From positions 806,001 through 870,000 of the forward strand of contig JAWUZG010000015.1 of the NCBI GenBank assembly GCA_036785705.1: a DNA stretch of 64,000 nt, written 5' to 3'. This document shows, one piece after another, positions 1 through 11,825 of this stretch (position 1 is its first letter; every line of letters begins with the position of its first letter). The position numbers and the translations under genes are program-made. The stretch is from Acanthornis magna. Its lineage: Eukaryota > Chordata > Aves > Passeriformes > Acanthizidae. Below the pieces are notes generated by a model. It was given only the letters and a program-made list of their open reading frames with translations. It was not told the DNA's origin and did not search any database.

Positions 1-3000
1 TTGTTCTCACACTTTCTAGCCCATTTTCCTCCAGAGTTTATGTTTACTGACACACACAGCAGGCAGCACACAAAGCTTGTGCACTCTTCCAGCTTACAGA
101 ATTCCCATACCCCTCACTGCTTTACCAGAGGGCTCTCTGCTTTCCACAACCCAAAGCAGCAGAGAGGAGAGGAAGAAGCAGTACCAGAGGCAGGTACGGC
201 TCTGTGCGTGCTCTTCCTGGGACACTACAGACTTGCACTCCTCCTGGAACTGCCCTTACTCTGGAAGTGCTTCACAGCCTACAATGGCCCATCTGAAATG
301 CCCAGAAACTAAATCGGGGGGTGAAGGCTGGACCAAGCACTGCCTAGAAAAGCGAGATCTGGGTATCACAGATCTGTCATGGGATCATCCTGCCACACCT
401 GGCACAGCACTGGCTCCAGCTTGATTCCCCTCACCAGCTTACACAGCCCATGATTCTCACGACCCACTGGGATAATGGAGGGCAGGATCAGTGCACGTGT
501 TTGAGTGCTTTCTCCCCACAAATGTTGAAAATTTCTCCTCTGAGCACTCACTAAAACCTTATTATATGTTGAATTTGGCTAGATATGACTTTGGTAAGAG
601 ATTGGAGTTTCTTTAAAGGCCACAAGACTACAAAATCACCAGATCATGGAAAGTTTTGAGTACCATTTCTGCCTCCTCTGAGAGGAAAATACCCCTCTGC
701 TAGGAATTGTTAGACCTTTTGTTCTGTAGGACTCCATGGGTGAGCAACACATAGCACGATTATTTGGATTTCATGAAAAATTCAGGCATATTTGTTTTTA
801 TGACTGAAGATGCAGCTCCTCATATTTCCTTTTCACCCAATCCAGTGCTCCAGGGATCCAGAGTCATCCTTGTGATACAGACAATTTTCCCCTGAGGTAC
901 CCATCAGCCAGGGAGTCACACAGTGACACAGCACATGTGACACTGGTACAGAGACACCTCCCCGGGAATGCTGAAGGACACAGTGACAGCAGCACCCAGC
1001 ACCCAACCCACAGCACCCAGCTGGAGAAGAAGCACCTGCCCCCTCCCACAGAGCCCCATTCCCACGTGTTTGCTGTGTCCCGGATGGAGCACCCAAAAGG
1101 CTGCAGGATCCAGAGCTCGACTGGACAACACTTATCAGCATGGAAATTCCAGCAGCTTGACTGCAGCTAGCTCAGACCTCGGGGTGTTTACAGAGCCTGC
1201 AGAGCTGTGTCCTCATGGCTGGCCAGTTGTCTTGGCTTCAGTGTCCACCCTACCCTGCTTCTCTCTCCATACTGTCAGATGACCATGTGGATGAACTTCC
1301 TGAACACCATGTGCTGCCCTGCAAGGTCACAGGACTGTTTGCATGGGCAGACCCAACAACGCAGGTAATTGTGAGGAGGGTCTGAGAAGGAATTTGCTGA
1401 AGGCATGTCATCATAGCTAGTAAATACAGATAATCTCAGGGCATCCAACTAGTCCAGGCTGCATGTGCCAAAGGGAAGCCACATGGCAAACACCCCCTCC
1501 TGATCCCTGGAAGCATCACCAGTACAGCACAAGGAAATGACAGAAGCCATCACCACCTTCATTTCCATAGAGGAAACAGAGGTGCCTCCTGCCCATCACA
1601 CTGAAAAAGGTGCCACACAGAGAGGAGAAGGGTCCACCCTCACTCCAGCTGCACATCAGTACCTCAGGATCCCACCCCTGGGAGCACAGTCCTTTGTCCC
1701 CCAAGGGGAACAGACGGGGTGCCTTGGACAGAGGCAGCTGCTGCAGGAAGCTCCTTCAGGTCTTGCTGACTGTGCGCTCAGCAGGAATCAAAGGCACAGG
1801 ACACCAGGACAGAGCTCTCAGCTATGCTCAAGGTCTGCTGGGCCACAGTGGAAGTCCCCCTGTCCCACCCTTTAAAACCTGCCACATGCCCAGGACCTGC
1901 TCCCTCTGGCCAGCAGGATCCAGGGCATTCCCAGCCTTCCTGACCTCAGGGGACCCTGTGGCAGGGGACTGATCTGCAGGTTACCATAGTGGACAGAAGG
2001 TCCTGCTTTACAGAAGGTGCTGCTTTACTACTGGGGCTGGTCCATGGACCTCCAGCAGGTCCATGTGATTACAACTACAAGCACCTCAACCACGGCACTT
2101 CTTTCTCTGCCCTGGAAATGCCCATTTCAGAAACTTCATTCAGGAAGGCAGTTGGGAGAAGTCCCATCTAAGGTGCTCAGGACCCTGAATATACCAGCAG
2201 AAGTTTCCAGGACACCTGAAGCTCTGCTAAGGAGCACATTTAGTACCATCCTAGCCCTGGAGAGCTAAGAAAGTTGGCTTGGGAATCAGGAGAAGCTGCA
2301 TCAATCCCTGGACATGTTCTGTGCACACAGAAGTTCAGACACAAGAGATTTCTAGCAAGCGATAGTGATGGTCACCCACACCCTCCTCAGCCTGGGGTGG
2401 GAGCGAGAGGTTGAGCCTGTGACTCATGAAAGCATCAACATCACACAGCAGGAACGGCTATAAATACCAGCCTTAATTTAGTGTCTCTACAGTCTAATCT
2501 AAGTCACAGGAGTAGAGAGAAAATGGTTAAAGGGCACTTCAGAGAGACCTGGCTGGAGGCACCAGCCCAGCACCTGAGCCCCCACTTGCACAGTGCTGAG
2601 AAAAGGCAGGATCCCCCCACCCCAGCAGTGTTTGCACACTCACATTTCATACACAACAAGACTAATTTTACAAGTTTCATTCTGCTCCTGCAGCTCTCCC
2701 AAACTACAGCTGCGCTGAAGTTCAGACTTTCCCCTTTCCAGCAGCAGCCAAGCTGTTTACACAGCCCTGTCCCTATCCCTATTCTCCTCCTCTGGTCTCT
2801 CCTTGCTGCCAGGGGAGCAAACACCACACCTGACTGTGGCAGCTCAGGGCTCCACGCAAGAGGGGCTGGAGGGGCTCCAGCCACTTGCTGTTCCAAGGAG
2901 CTGAGCAAAGAGTGATGACTTGCATGAGACGGAAGAGCCCCATCCCTGCTCCAGCTGTGGGCACCACACCTCTGCCATGAGGGACTTCTCCCCAGTGCCA

Positions 3001-4974
3001 GGATGTCAGCGCTCAAGATGGCAGCAAGATAAAAACCACACAGTCATTGGCTAACCCCAGGGAAATTTCTCTGCTAGGGCCTATTGAAAGATAGGAGTAT
3101 TTTTGTAGCATTGCATATGCCAGCATTGCCTCTTTCTCCTCCAACTGCTGTTTCAACTGTTAAGTACCAACAGCAAAGCTTGCAAATTGCCCAAAACACC
3201 AGAATCTTGGCTGTTTTCTTCACTGAGGTCCTTCCCAAGCTGTGCTCCAAAAGATGCGAGCACACAGTGTATCCCATGGCAATGCAGGATGAGATCATTA
3301 TGGCAGTTGAGGAGAACAGTGGAAAATTTTAAGCCACACTTTGCAAACATTAACCTTTTTTATCAGCAGTGCCCAGGAGCCCTGGCCATGGGAGCCAGGT
3401 CCCTGCTGTGCTGGGCGCTGTGCAGACACAGGATGAAAGGACAGTCCTGGATGCAAAAGAGCCTCAGCAGACAAAAGATACAGATGGTGGGACAGAAGGA
3501 AAACACATGGCAAGTCCTCCAACAGCGCCATTGCATAAGGGGCACCAGTTTTCAGGAGACAAGCACTGGTCAGGCACTGGTGCTGCCCCAGGGCAGCAGA
3601 TGGACTATAGGGAGAGGCCCTGCTGCCTGTGACCAGCAGGAATGCTGTTAGGGAAACACCAGTAAGAACAAATACCACCTGGAAACACGCTACCAATAAA
3701 CATCTCCTGAGCTGAGCAAGGGCTGTGTGCAGAGAGCAAAGCAGAGACCAGAAATGCAGCCATGAGCTATTGGCTCTCCCTGTGTCCCACAGCTGTGGAG
3801 TGTACAGAAATCTCTGGCACCTCCAGCAGGCTGCTGGCCCTGTGGCTTCTCCCTGCCATCCACACAAAACCCTGCTGCCAGCCTGGGGAGGGGTCTGCCT
3901 CGCATTTCAAGCAGAGGCAAAAATGAACATGTTTCTTCAAGAAGCTGCTGTGATCAGTTCCAGGGCAGAGTGCTGCTAGAGCATGGACATGTCCAAGAGA
4001 TTTTCTGCAAGGAGAGGAGGAATTGGATGGTTTGAAATCAGGATATGTGTGGGATGAGCTGGCAAGTGCTGAAGACACAGGCCAGTTATGCAGGTCATTC
4101 CAGAAGAACATCAATGACTATTTCTGTAATATCACACCACCCTAAGGCCAGACACCTCTAACCACCAGGAAACACCCCCATGAATGTGTCATGGCTTATC
4201 CAGCACCTGACCTGACCTGTCCTTGCCCAGTGCTCCTTCTCAGGCCAGTGGTGCTGAGGGAGGAGTGAGAGAAGATTCCCACATCGTGGAAGGAAGGAGG
4301 CTGTGCCCAGGACAGGTGCCCTAGGCACCAAGAAAGGGTGCTTGTTCCAGGCTACATGGGACAGCAGCACTGCAGAGACCTGACAGCGCTTCTGATTATC
4401 AGGTTTATTTTATTCTTCTGTCTGCAAAGATGGGTGCTCTGGACAGGATGGATGACTCAGGATCAAACCTACACTGCTTTGAACCTAAAGGCTTTGAACT
4501 GATAGAAAATGTGTCTCTGCATCATGGTATAGGTGGAGCCTGAAGCTCCACTGTCCCTGGAAGGTATTACCAACATGAACATGGAGCAGTGGATGCTTTG
4601 TCTCCATGACTCTCCATCCCATCACTACAGCTGCATTTCCAGATGTGCAGTGTCTGGGAGGATTCTTGAATGCCAGGCTCCTGGGGCCCTGTGGCTGCAG
4701 AATAATCCCAGCCTTATTCATTTGCAAAAGTTCCCCATCTTTCTGGCTCCAGAGTAGAGCTTGAAAATGGATTTTAAAACATAAAGAGGAAACACCTTCA
4801 TTTTTCTCAGTAGTTTAAAAATGTAACGGGAGCATGATTTTGAGCCTGGCTCCAGGAATGAGCATTTGCATCTGGCAAATCATGGTAAGGGCTCAGCTCA
4901 TGATCAAGCAGAGCCACACCACAACTGTGAACTCTAAATTCATGTCGAGACACTTGTCCTCTGGTTGTACAGTA

Positions 4975-5252
4975 CCATGGGAGTGACAGGACAAATGGGA
5001 ATGGCATTAAACTGCCAGAGGGCAGGGATAGATGGGATATTGGGAAGGAATTCTTCCCTGTGAGGGTGGGCAGGCCCTGGCACAGGTGCCCAGAGGAGCT
5101 GTGGCTGCCCCTGGATCCCTGGAAGTGTCTCAGGCCAGGCTGGACAGGGCTTGGAGCAACCTGGGACAGTGGAAGGTGTCCCTGCCCATGGCACGGGTGG
5201 GATGGGATGCGCTTTAGGGCCCCATCCAAACAAAACCATTCTGGGATTCCAC
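4975..5252 (+). mobile_element. CR1 LINE 3' fragment
   Basis: A 5'-truncated chicken-repeat-1 (CR1) copy of about 280 bases. It carries the recurring blocks GATATTGGGAAGGAATTCTT, GTGGCTGCCCCTGGATCC and GGCTTGGAGCAACCTGGGA, and ends in ACCATTCTGGGATTCC, a form of the CR1 3' tail. Nine other segments of this window share these blocks. It is the 3' untranslated end, so its open frames are not genes. Confidence 0.9.
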
Positions 5253-6111
5253 GTCACCCCTACTACCATGGGCTGTGCAGGATGAGCACTGGACCTCCAT
5301 TACCCAAACAGCTCAAAACTCACTGCACCCCTTGAGCATGGGGGGCAAACAGGCAACACACCTTCTGTGTCATGTCAGCATGGCAAACGGAGTATTTACA
5401 TCACAGTTCCAGGTAAGAGCTGTGTCTGGCTTTTTGCTCAACATTTAATCACAGTTTCACTATCCTCAGTAAAGGAACAGCAAGTTCCCTCCGTGCAAGC
5501 CCTCAGGAGGCTGCCATGCCAGGGTTTCCCTCTAGCTGCTGTGTGACCTTCCAAAAGCCTCCAAGATAGCAGGAACACACTCAGATTTCTCAGAACTACT
5601 CAGGACACTTCAAATTGCTCAAAGAAGCACCTGGCACTTCTGCCAGGACTATATTTTGATGCAGCCCACCATGCACGTACATGCACCAAGAGCCTTTGCC
5701 CAGCCCAGGCCACGGCTATTTGTGCACAGTCAGGCCTGGACATGCACAGACGCTTTGGGGACACATGCCAGACACTAGTCTTGAATTCATTCCTTCATTT
5801 TCTCTCACAGCCTATCTCCAAACCACCTTCTGAGGACAAAAGGCAGCAAACAACAGCATGACCACAGAGCTGGCGGTGTTTACACACTGCTGGCCAACCA
5901 CAGAATGTCACGCGAGCAGGTGACACACTGTGAGGCCTCCCAAGTGACTCTGCTGACCATGATCCCCACTGGGACTAACCACGGAAGGCCAGGATACATG
6001 AGTTATCCGTGGCTCATGGCTGCTTAATGACAGAGGCAGCAAGGGCTACCAGGCCCTGGATTCACCAGGCTCCACCCTTCTGGCTCAAGGGAAGACCTGA
6101 AGTTTTTAGTG

Positions 6112-6138
6112 AAAAAAAAAAAAAAAAAAAAAAAAAAA
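6112..6138 (+). repeat. Poly(A) tract, A27
   Basis: Twenty-seven consecutive A residues are followed by GAAAAGG. I see no target-site duplication or recognisable retroposed body upstream, so it is recorded as a homopolymer and not as the tail of an identified element. Confidence 0.9.
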
Positions 6139-8879
6139 GAAAAGGTAATGAACAAAACACACAGGTTTTATTATTCCTGGCTGCCAGTCAGGATCTTGTG
6201 TTATATAAAATAAGAATAATAAAAAAATCAAAATTTGTGGTCTACATGTCAGGCTGGCATTTGTTCTGGAAGCCTGTTCAGTTCTTCAACACCAATAATT
6301 AACCCCACATCCAGTTAAGTCACAGAATGTCCTCAGTAATTAATCCAAGACACAGGCAGCTAAGCAGCAGCTTGGAGCAGCATCCTCGTCTCAAGGAATC
6401 CCAGCTCTCAGAGCACAATTGCCAGAGCACAGATACCCTGAGGACCAGCCAAGGACCAGCGAGGGCTCATGGACCAACCTCACATCAATATCCAGATTTT
6501 TTTCCAAGCCACCAACAAGCAAAACTGCTGTGACACGCACAGGATGGTGTGTGAAGCAGACAGTTCAGCCACTGCTGGTCTCTCAGTGGGTACAGGCATG
6601 GCTGGCCCACACCGGGTGAGCCCCCAGGGATGGCAACATTTGCTGTTCCCCAGAGCCAACAGGGGACTCAGTCCCACACCCACCACTGCCCTTCCTCTGA
6701 AGAGGAGTGGCTTCCCACAGCTAAAGGCAGATCCCCCAGAGGATAGAACCTGGGATGGGAACACTCCGTCCACAGAGGCTGAGGTCAACCCTCAGTGTTT
6801 GTCACCAAGCCAGGGGCTCCAGCTGAGCCGCTGGACACACGTAGGTGTGTTCCTGCCTCTGTGTCAGCCGGACACTGGGGCACAGGACCGAGGCACTCTG
6901 GGCTGTCCGGCCGGTCCGGGATTCAGGCCCATGTCCATAACCACGCTGCTTATGTGCTGCTGCACTGAAAGCACAGCTGGCAGCTGCTGCCAGCCCAACC
7001 CAAACCCCTGCTTCATGAGCAGTGGGACAATGCTCCCAAGGACTCGTGTTCCTGTCGGGAAGTGCAACAGTGTCGTCAGGCTGCTGCATGCTCTGGCTAC
7101 TGCCAGGACAGCCTGTTCTTCTGACACAGACCACAGCTTTGTTCTGGGAATTGTTTTGGACTCCAGCAATGGATCTGAACATGCCTCAGCATCTGGGTTC
7201 AGCACATGGATGCAGAGGGTGCTGCCACATTTTACCCCTTGTACCCACACCAAGATGTTGTGCTGCCAAGGACCAGCTCACAGAGCTCACCTTCCCACCA
7301 GAGAGAGCACCTCAGGTCACAGGAGGAGTCACTGCTCTCCACACACTTTGGATCAAACCCCTGGTGCTTCCCAGCCAGTCCCCTTCTCAAATCCTCAACA
7401 ATGATGAAGAGAATCAGGAAATTTTGCTCAGGAGAGACGCAAGACCAAGCAGATGAAAAAGCGTAAGAAATTCATGGAAGAATTTCAGGAAAACAAGCAT
7501 TGAGGAACGCAGAATCTTCACTGAGGAGCAGGAGACCAAGAGCTAAGGCAGCCACTTGCCGGGAAACTGGAGCCTGGGTGCCTTTTGTAAACAGCCATAG
7601 CCCTGACTCTACCTTTTTGCTGCTTTTTTGGAACCGTTCCATTTCTGTAAAGTTTTGAAGCCTTAAAAACTAAGCCATTCTGAGGGTACAGGATCACTGG
7701 TGATGTTTTCCACCAGCCCTCTCCAACTGCATTGTAAACAATCGCTTCCTGCTCCTGTTGTGTAATGATTCAAAGACAAAAACAAGCCATATTTACTTTC
7801 TCCAGCAGAGCAATTCCAGCCCTGACCCAAAGCAACTGCGGGGGCTGCCAGGCCTCCTCCTCCTCCTCCCCTCCTCCTGGCTCAGTGCTGCAGCCCAGTC
7901 AGCTGAGAGAGCAAAAGGGCAGAGGAAAGTACAGAGAAACAAGGAGCACTTGCAGTTGCCGGCACCAAACTCGCTCACCCCCCTCTGTCCCTCCTGGGCT
8001 ATTTTAATCCTGCTTTCTTTCAACTACTCTGAGCCTCAGATTTTGTTTTCCTTCTGGCTCACACAAAGTCTGAGCGATCCACAAAGGCAAACCAGACTCC
8101 TCCTGACCATAACAAGCTGATTCTCACCAGTTTAACAGTAGGTAGTTACTAAGGGGCTGCTTTAGGACTTTGCTGCTTTTAACACATAGCTTAGGAGAAC
8201 ACAGCAGGGTCCCAGCAAGTATCCCAAGCTCCCAGGCTTCGGCTGAATCTTGTTTGTGCGTGTTCCCTTGGCTCACTCCTGTGGCAGGGGAGGGCTGGGT
8301 AAGCTTTCAAGGCCGGAAGGGTTGTGCCAATAAAATACCAAATATTTACAGTTTCCAAGAGAGCAGCAAGGGGCTGCATCAGCAGTTTTCAGCAGGCAAA
8401 AGCTCCAATTTTAAAACTCACGTAAGAAACACGCCCTCACCTGCATTTGGACAGTCTCTGGCACAACATGAGGCTTTTTATGGCATGAAACACCGATTTC
8501 GGCATTACACAGGCAGTAAAGCTCAATCGATACCCCTCCCCAGAGATGTAACCTGCCAGAAACACGCACCTCTCCCTCCGCCAGCTGGCAAAGCGCTAGA
8601 GAAACAGCAGTTGATGATTCCTCTGATTCCACTATCGAATCTGGAGATAAAATCTGGGATTTCCTACCGTCACCTCCTCACCTTTTGAGCCTCCCCACCA
8701 TGCACCCTTGACAAAGGGGTGGGGAAGATGTGAGCATTAACCCTTCTGGGTCTCCACAACCATCACAGAGGGCGTGTGGCATCCTGGAACAACAACCGCC
8801 CTAACGATGACGAGATGGGGAGCGGGGAAGGCGATTTTTGGGGAGGTCTTTGTGCTCTGACAGTCAAGAGTGACACCCG

Positions 8880-9500
8880 GCCACCGCCCTCGTCCTGGGC
8901 ATTCCACAGCCCCTTGCGGCCGCCACCGCGCCCCGGTGAGCCCGGAGCGTCGGAGCAGCGGCGGCACAGCGGGGATGGCCCGGGGACATCGCTGCGCTCC
9001 GGCCGGGCGCGGTGCGGCCCGCTCGGTGCGGGGCCGGCCGGGATGACATCACTGCGCGGCGGCTGCAGCACGGCCGCCCCCGGCCCGGCCCGGGCCCCGC
9101 TGCTCCCGCGGCCGCGCCCGGCGGGGACCCGCGGCGGCCGAGCCCCGGCCCGGGCGGGGCCGCCCCGCAGGGCAGCACGGCGGGGGCGGCGCGGAGCAGA
9201 TCCCCCGTCCCTCCCTCCCGCGCGGCCGCTCCCGGCCGGTGCCGGCTCACCGAAGGTGCGGCGCTGCTTGAAGGGCCGGTCCGAGGGCATCGCGGCGGGA
9301 CCGGGACGGCACCGGGACCGGGCGGCTCCGTCTGCGCTGGGGCTGCGGCGGAGCGGCGCTGACGTCACAGGGCACGCCCATCGGGGGCGTGGCTTACCCG
9401 CCCGGGGCCCCGCCCACTCCGCGACCCCGGGGCTGGCTCTCGGTGTGCCCGAGCCTCGCACGGAGCCGCCGTGCGAGAAACCATGGACCGCAGCCCGGGC
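8880..9500 (-). promoter_or_regulatory. MAP1LC3A: CpG-island promoter of MAP1LC3A with a perfect CRE
   Basis: A block of very high G+C with dense CpG surrounds LC3 exon 1. A perfect palindromic cAMP-response element, TGACGTCA, lies at 9360-9367, about 70 bases upstream of the start codon. A GC/KLF-type box (GGGGGCGTGGC) is at 9383-9393. A second CRE-like site, TGACATCA, is at 9044-9051 in intron 1. No TATA box is evident, as is usual for this promoter class. That CREB/ATF factors use the site is inference. Confidence 0.75.
9251..9290 (-). CDS. MAP1LC3A: MAP1LC3A coding exon 1 (partial gene)
   Basis: This is the first coding exon of a microtubule-associated protein 1 light chain 3, the ubiquitin-like protein that is conjugated to phosphatidylethanolamine on autophagosome membranes. 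The minus strand reads ATG at 9290 and encodes MPSDRPFKQRRTF plus the first base of the next codon, followed by a GTGAGC donor at 9250-9245. The residues PSDRPFKQRR match the LC3A N-terminus as I remember it. The Thr before Phe is the LC3B state, since LC3A usually has Ser there. The start has G at -3 and lies in a CpG island. Position next to DYNLRB1 and ITCH on the same strand supports LC3A over LC3B. Exons 2-4, with the rest of the ubiquitin fold and the C-terminal Gly, were not found between 1 and 9240, so only this fragment is in the window. Confidence 0.82.
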
Positions 9501-9775
9501 TGGGCTGGACGGGCCCTACAGCCCATCCCGTGCCACCCCTGCCGCGGGCAGGGACACCTCCCGCTGTCCCAAGTTGCTCCAAGCCCTGTCCAGCGCGGCC
9601 CTGGACACTGCCAGGGAACCAAGGGCAGCCACAGCTTCTCTGGGCACCTGTGCCAGGGCCTCAGCGCCGTCACAGGGAAGACCTTCTTCCCAATGTCCAA
9701 TGGAAATCTGACCTCTTTTAGTATAAAACCATTCCCTTTGTTCTCTCACTATCTGCCCCTCTGTTATAAATCCCG
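9497..9775 (-). mobile_element. CR1 LINE 3' fragment abutting the MAP1LC3A promoter
   Basis: The reverse-oriented CR1 blocks are clear: GGTGTCCCTGCCCGCGGCA, AGCAACTTGGGACAGC, GTGGCTGCCCTTGGTTCC and GACATTGGGAAGAAGG on the minus strand. The canonical ATTCTGTGATTCTATG tail is missing, so the 3' end is lost or eroded where it meets the CpG island about 200 bases from the LC3 start codon. Confidence 0.85.
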
Positions 9776-9789
9776 ACACACTCGTGACA

Positions 9790-11675
9790 TCTGTGTCCAG
9801 GACAGCTGTGCCCAGTTGGTAGGAGCCCTGGTGGCAGACCATCACCATTTCCCAATGGACATAATGGTTTATTCAGAGATCACCCCAAACACCAGCACTT
9901 TTCTGGTTCTGTTGGAGCAGAGCATCAGAGGCCCTCACTTAAAGCAGCGGAAGTACACCTGTGGGATTACCCGAGGTGCTCACAGGACAGAGGTGTCTGT
10001 ACCACCAGCCTGCGGTGGCTTCTTCTGGACATCTCAGATCAAACATTTTCCAAGCATTGCTGCCAGCTCCAGGCAGCAAACGTGGCTGTTAGAAGGAGGG
10101 TGGAAGAGAAGGAAGGACCGTACAGGCCACAGCAGCTCAGACCGTGGCTGTGCCTGGGAAATTCCAGCCAACAAACCTGGACATAAACAGCCCTAACACA
10201 GATGCTCAGGCATTTGCAATTCCCACGTCTACCCCAATCATCTCCCCACTAACGAGCCCGTTGTTTTCCCTGATGCATTCAGAGCCATGGCTATGCTGAA
10301 TATTTTAGAGCCCGCAGCACAACTACAAATAGGGCAGCTATTTCTGGAGCTGGTAAATGAATCAAAAACAACTGCAAACAGAGCGTCAGTGTTTCACCGA
10401 GAGCCAGGTTTAATATCCCTCCTCTGCATGCCACAACAGGAGCTGTATCGTGTCGGAGCAATGTCTCATTGTTACAGTGAATTGGCACCAAACAGGAGTG
10501 AACACAAATTGTTAAAGGATTAAATACAACCTTGGTAAAAAAATACATGAAAGATGCAGCAATGAAAGAACTGTTCCGATTACTGTGTCACCAATTAAAA
10601 GAAAAATATGTTTAATGAGAATTGAAGAAATTGTTTCCTTGTTGAGTTTACCTAAGAAAGAATACACTTTCATGGCCAATGTAATGGATTTTCCTTGACC
10701 AAGCAGTAGTTAAACAAGCGCATACTGGTAAGGAAGAATAAACTCTTCAGGTTCACTTTCATAATTAAGTTACAAATAGAGACATTAATCTCTGATATAG
10801 GTCCTGTTAATCAGAGAATACCTAAGGGAAAGCAGGAATCTTGAATCAGACATGGCAAGTAATGAACCTTACAGACTTCATCCTCAGCCAAAGGGGTGTT
10901 TTACTGTTGCTATAAAGTATGAACCTCTTTTTGATGGGAGGAATGTGGAAATCTTTCCAGTTTAGTGATGTGGCCCCTGTTTTTATCCATGCAGACCTCA
11001 TTGCAGAACTGGGGCCATAATTCCACAGAATATTATTCAGACACCTGGAGAGGGAGAAAAGACCCCATTTCATGGAAGCTCTGGAGCTTCTCAGCATGTT
11101 AATGTACTTACGGGTATGTCATGTGGATCAAAGAAGTTTTACTTCTAATACAGCAGAGCATGATTTATACACTTCTTCCTTCAGCCCTCAGCTTCCTGAA
11201 GAGTTCTGCACACATTAATGCCTCTCTTGCCTGGTCTCACTGATGTCATTGGCAAAACTCCTTATTTAAGGAGGTGCATTTCAGATGCAAAACCCCCTGA
11301 ATCAGTCAAAGGTTTAAGGCACCAGTGAGCTGTCCTAACATCACCTGGAATCAACAATGAGTTTCCCTCATGCCAGCATTCCACAGGGTAACGCCACTGA
11401 TAATGAGCCCTCCTGGATCTTGTGAAACCATACCAGTGAGGGAAATGTCCCTGAAGGAATCCTGTAGTGCTGGTAAAGGAAGTGTATTTTTGTCCACAGA
11501 ATTATGTTGATGATCAGGCTTCTGCTGGCACAGCAGTGTCCGAGCTCCTGCCCCTGCACCCCCTGGCTGCCTCTGCTTCTCCTGCAGCTGGTGGGTCCCA
11601 CTTTAGCCCAGCCTCTGTTGGTGTGAGATCTTTGCCTGTGTCCCCTAGAGAAGTAGCTAGGACAAGATCAAACAT
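9790..11675. other. Intergenic DNA between DYNLRB1 and MAP1LC3A, left part
   Basis: I see no exon with splice-site support, no CR1 block and no strong simple repeat. Composition shifts from GC-rich near the promoter to AT-richer after about 10500. Confidence 0.55.
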
Positions 11676-11678
11676 AAA

Positions 11679-11825
11679 TCACAGACTGGTTTGGGTAGGA
11701 ATGGACTTTAAAGCTCATCCTGTCCCACCCCCTGCCATGGGCAGGGACACCTTCCACTATCCCAGGTTGCTCCAAGCCCTGTCCAACCTGGCCTTGGACA
11801 CCTCCAGGGATGGGGCAGCACAGCT
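11679..11825 (-). mobile_element. CR1 LINE 3' fragment
   Basis: A short reverse-oriented CR1 piece. It starts from an altered tail (CACAGACTGGTTTGGG on the plus strand) and contains the block CAGGGACACCTTCCACTAT, then CCAGGTTGCTCCAAGCCCTG. Confidence 0.87.

Larger units (their letters stand above)
1..9240. other. Non-coding stretch, probably MAP1LC3A intron 1
   Basis: Both strands were scanned for LC3 exons 2-4 (the IPVIIERYKG, LDKTKFLVPDHV and DGFLYMVYASQETFG motifs) and none was seen. The stretch holds a CR1 fragment at 4975-5252, an A27 tract at 6112-6138, a 936-base open frame at 6469-7404 without recognisable homology, and a short lysine-rich reading frame at 7432-7503. The remaining open frames have no family signature and look like chance frames in GC-rich DNA. 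Confidence 0.5.

Noticed and set aside
2481..3867. Frames of 144-189 codons on both strands at 2.5-3.9 kb
   Set aside because: They overlap each other on opposite strands, have no splice or domain support, and have random-looking composition.
5032..5335. Repeated protein-like frames (WHRCPEELWLPLDPW and similar) seen at about 5060, 9370, 34550 and 51250
   Set aside because: They are translations of the CR1 3' untranslated region present in each copy, not a gene family.
6112..6138. A27 tract as the tail of a processed pseudogene or SINE
   Set aside because: No recognisable retroposed body, poly(A) signal just upstream, or flanking target-site duplication.
8776..9711. Long open frames on both strands through the MAP1LC3A CpG island (up to 311 codons)
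   Set aside because: Stops are rare in such GC-rich DNA. The frames run across the promoter, exon 1 and a CR1 copy, and have proline/arginine/glycine-rich translations without any domain. Only the 40-nt LC3A exon is supported.
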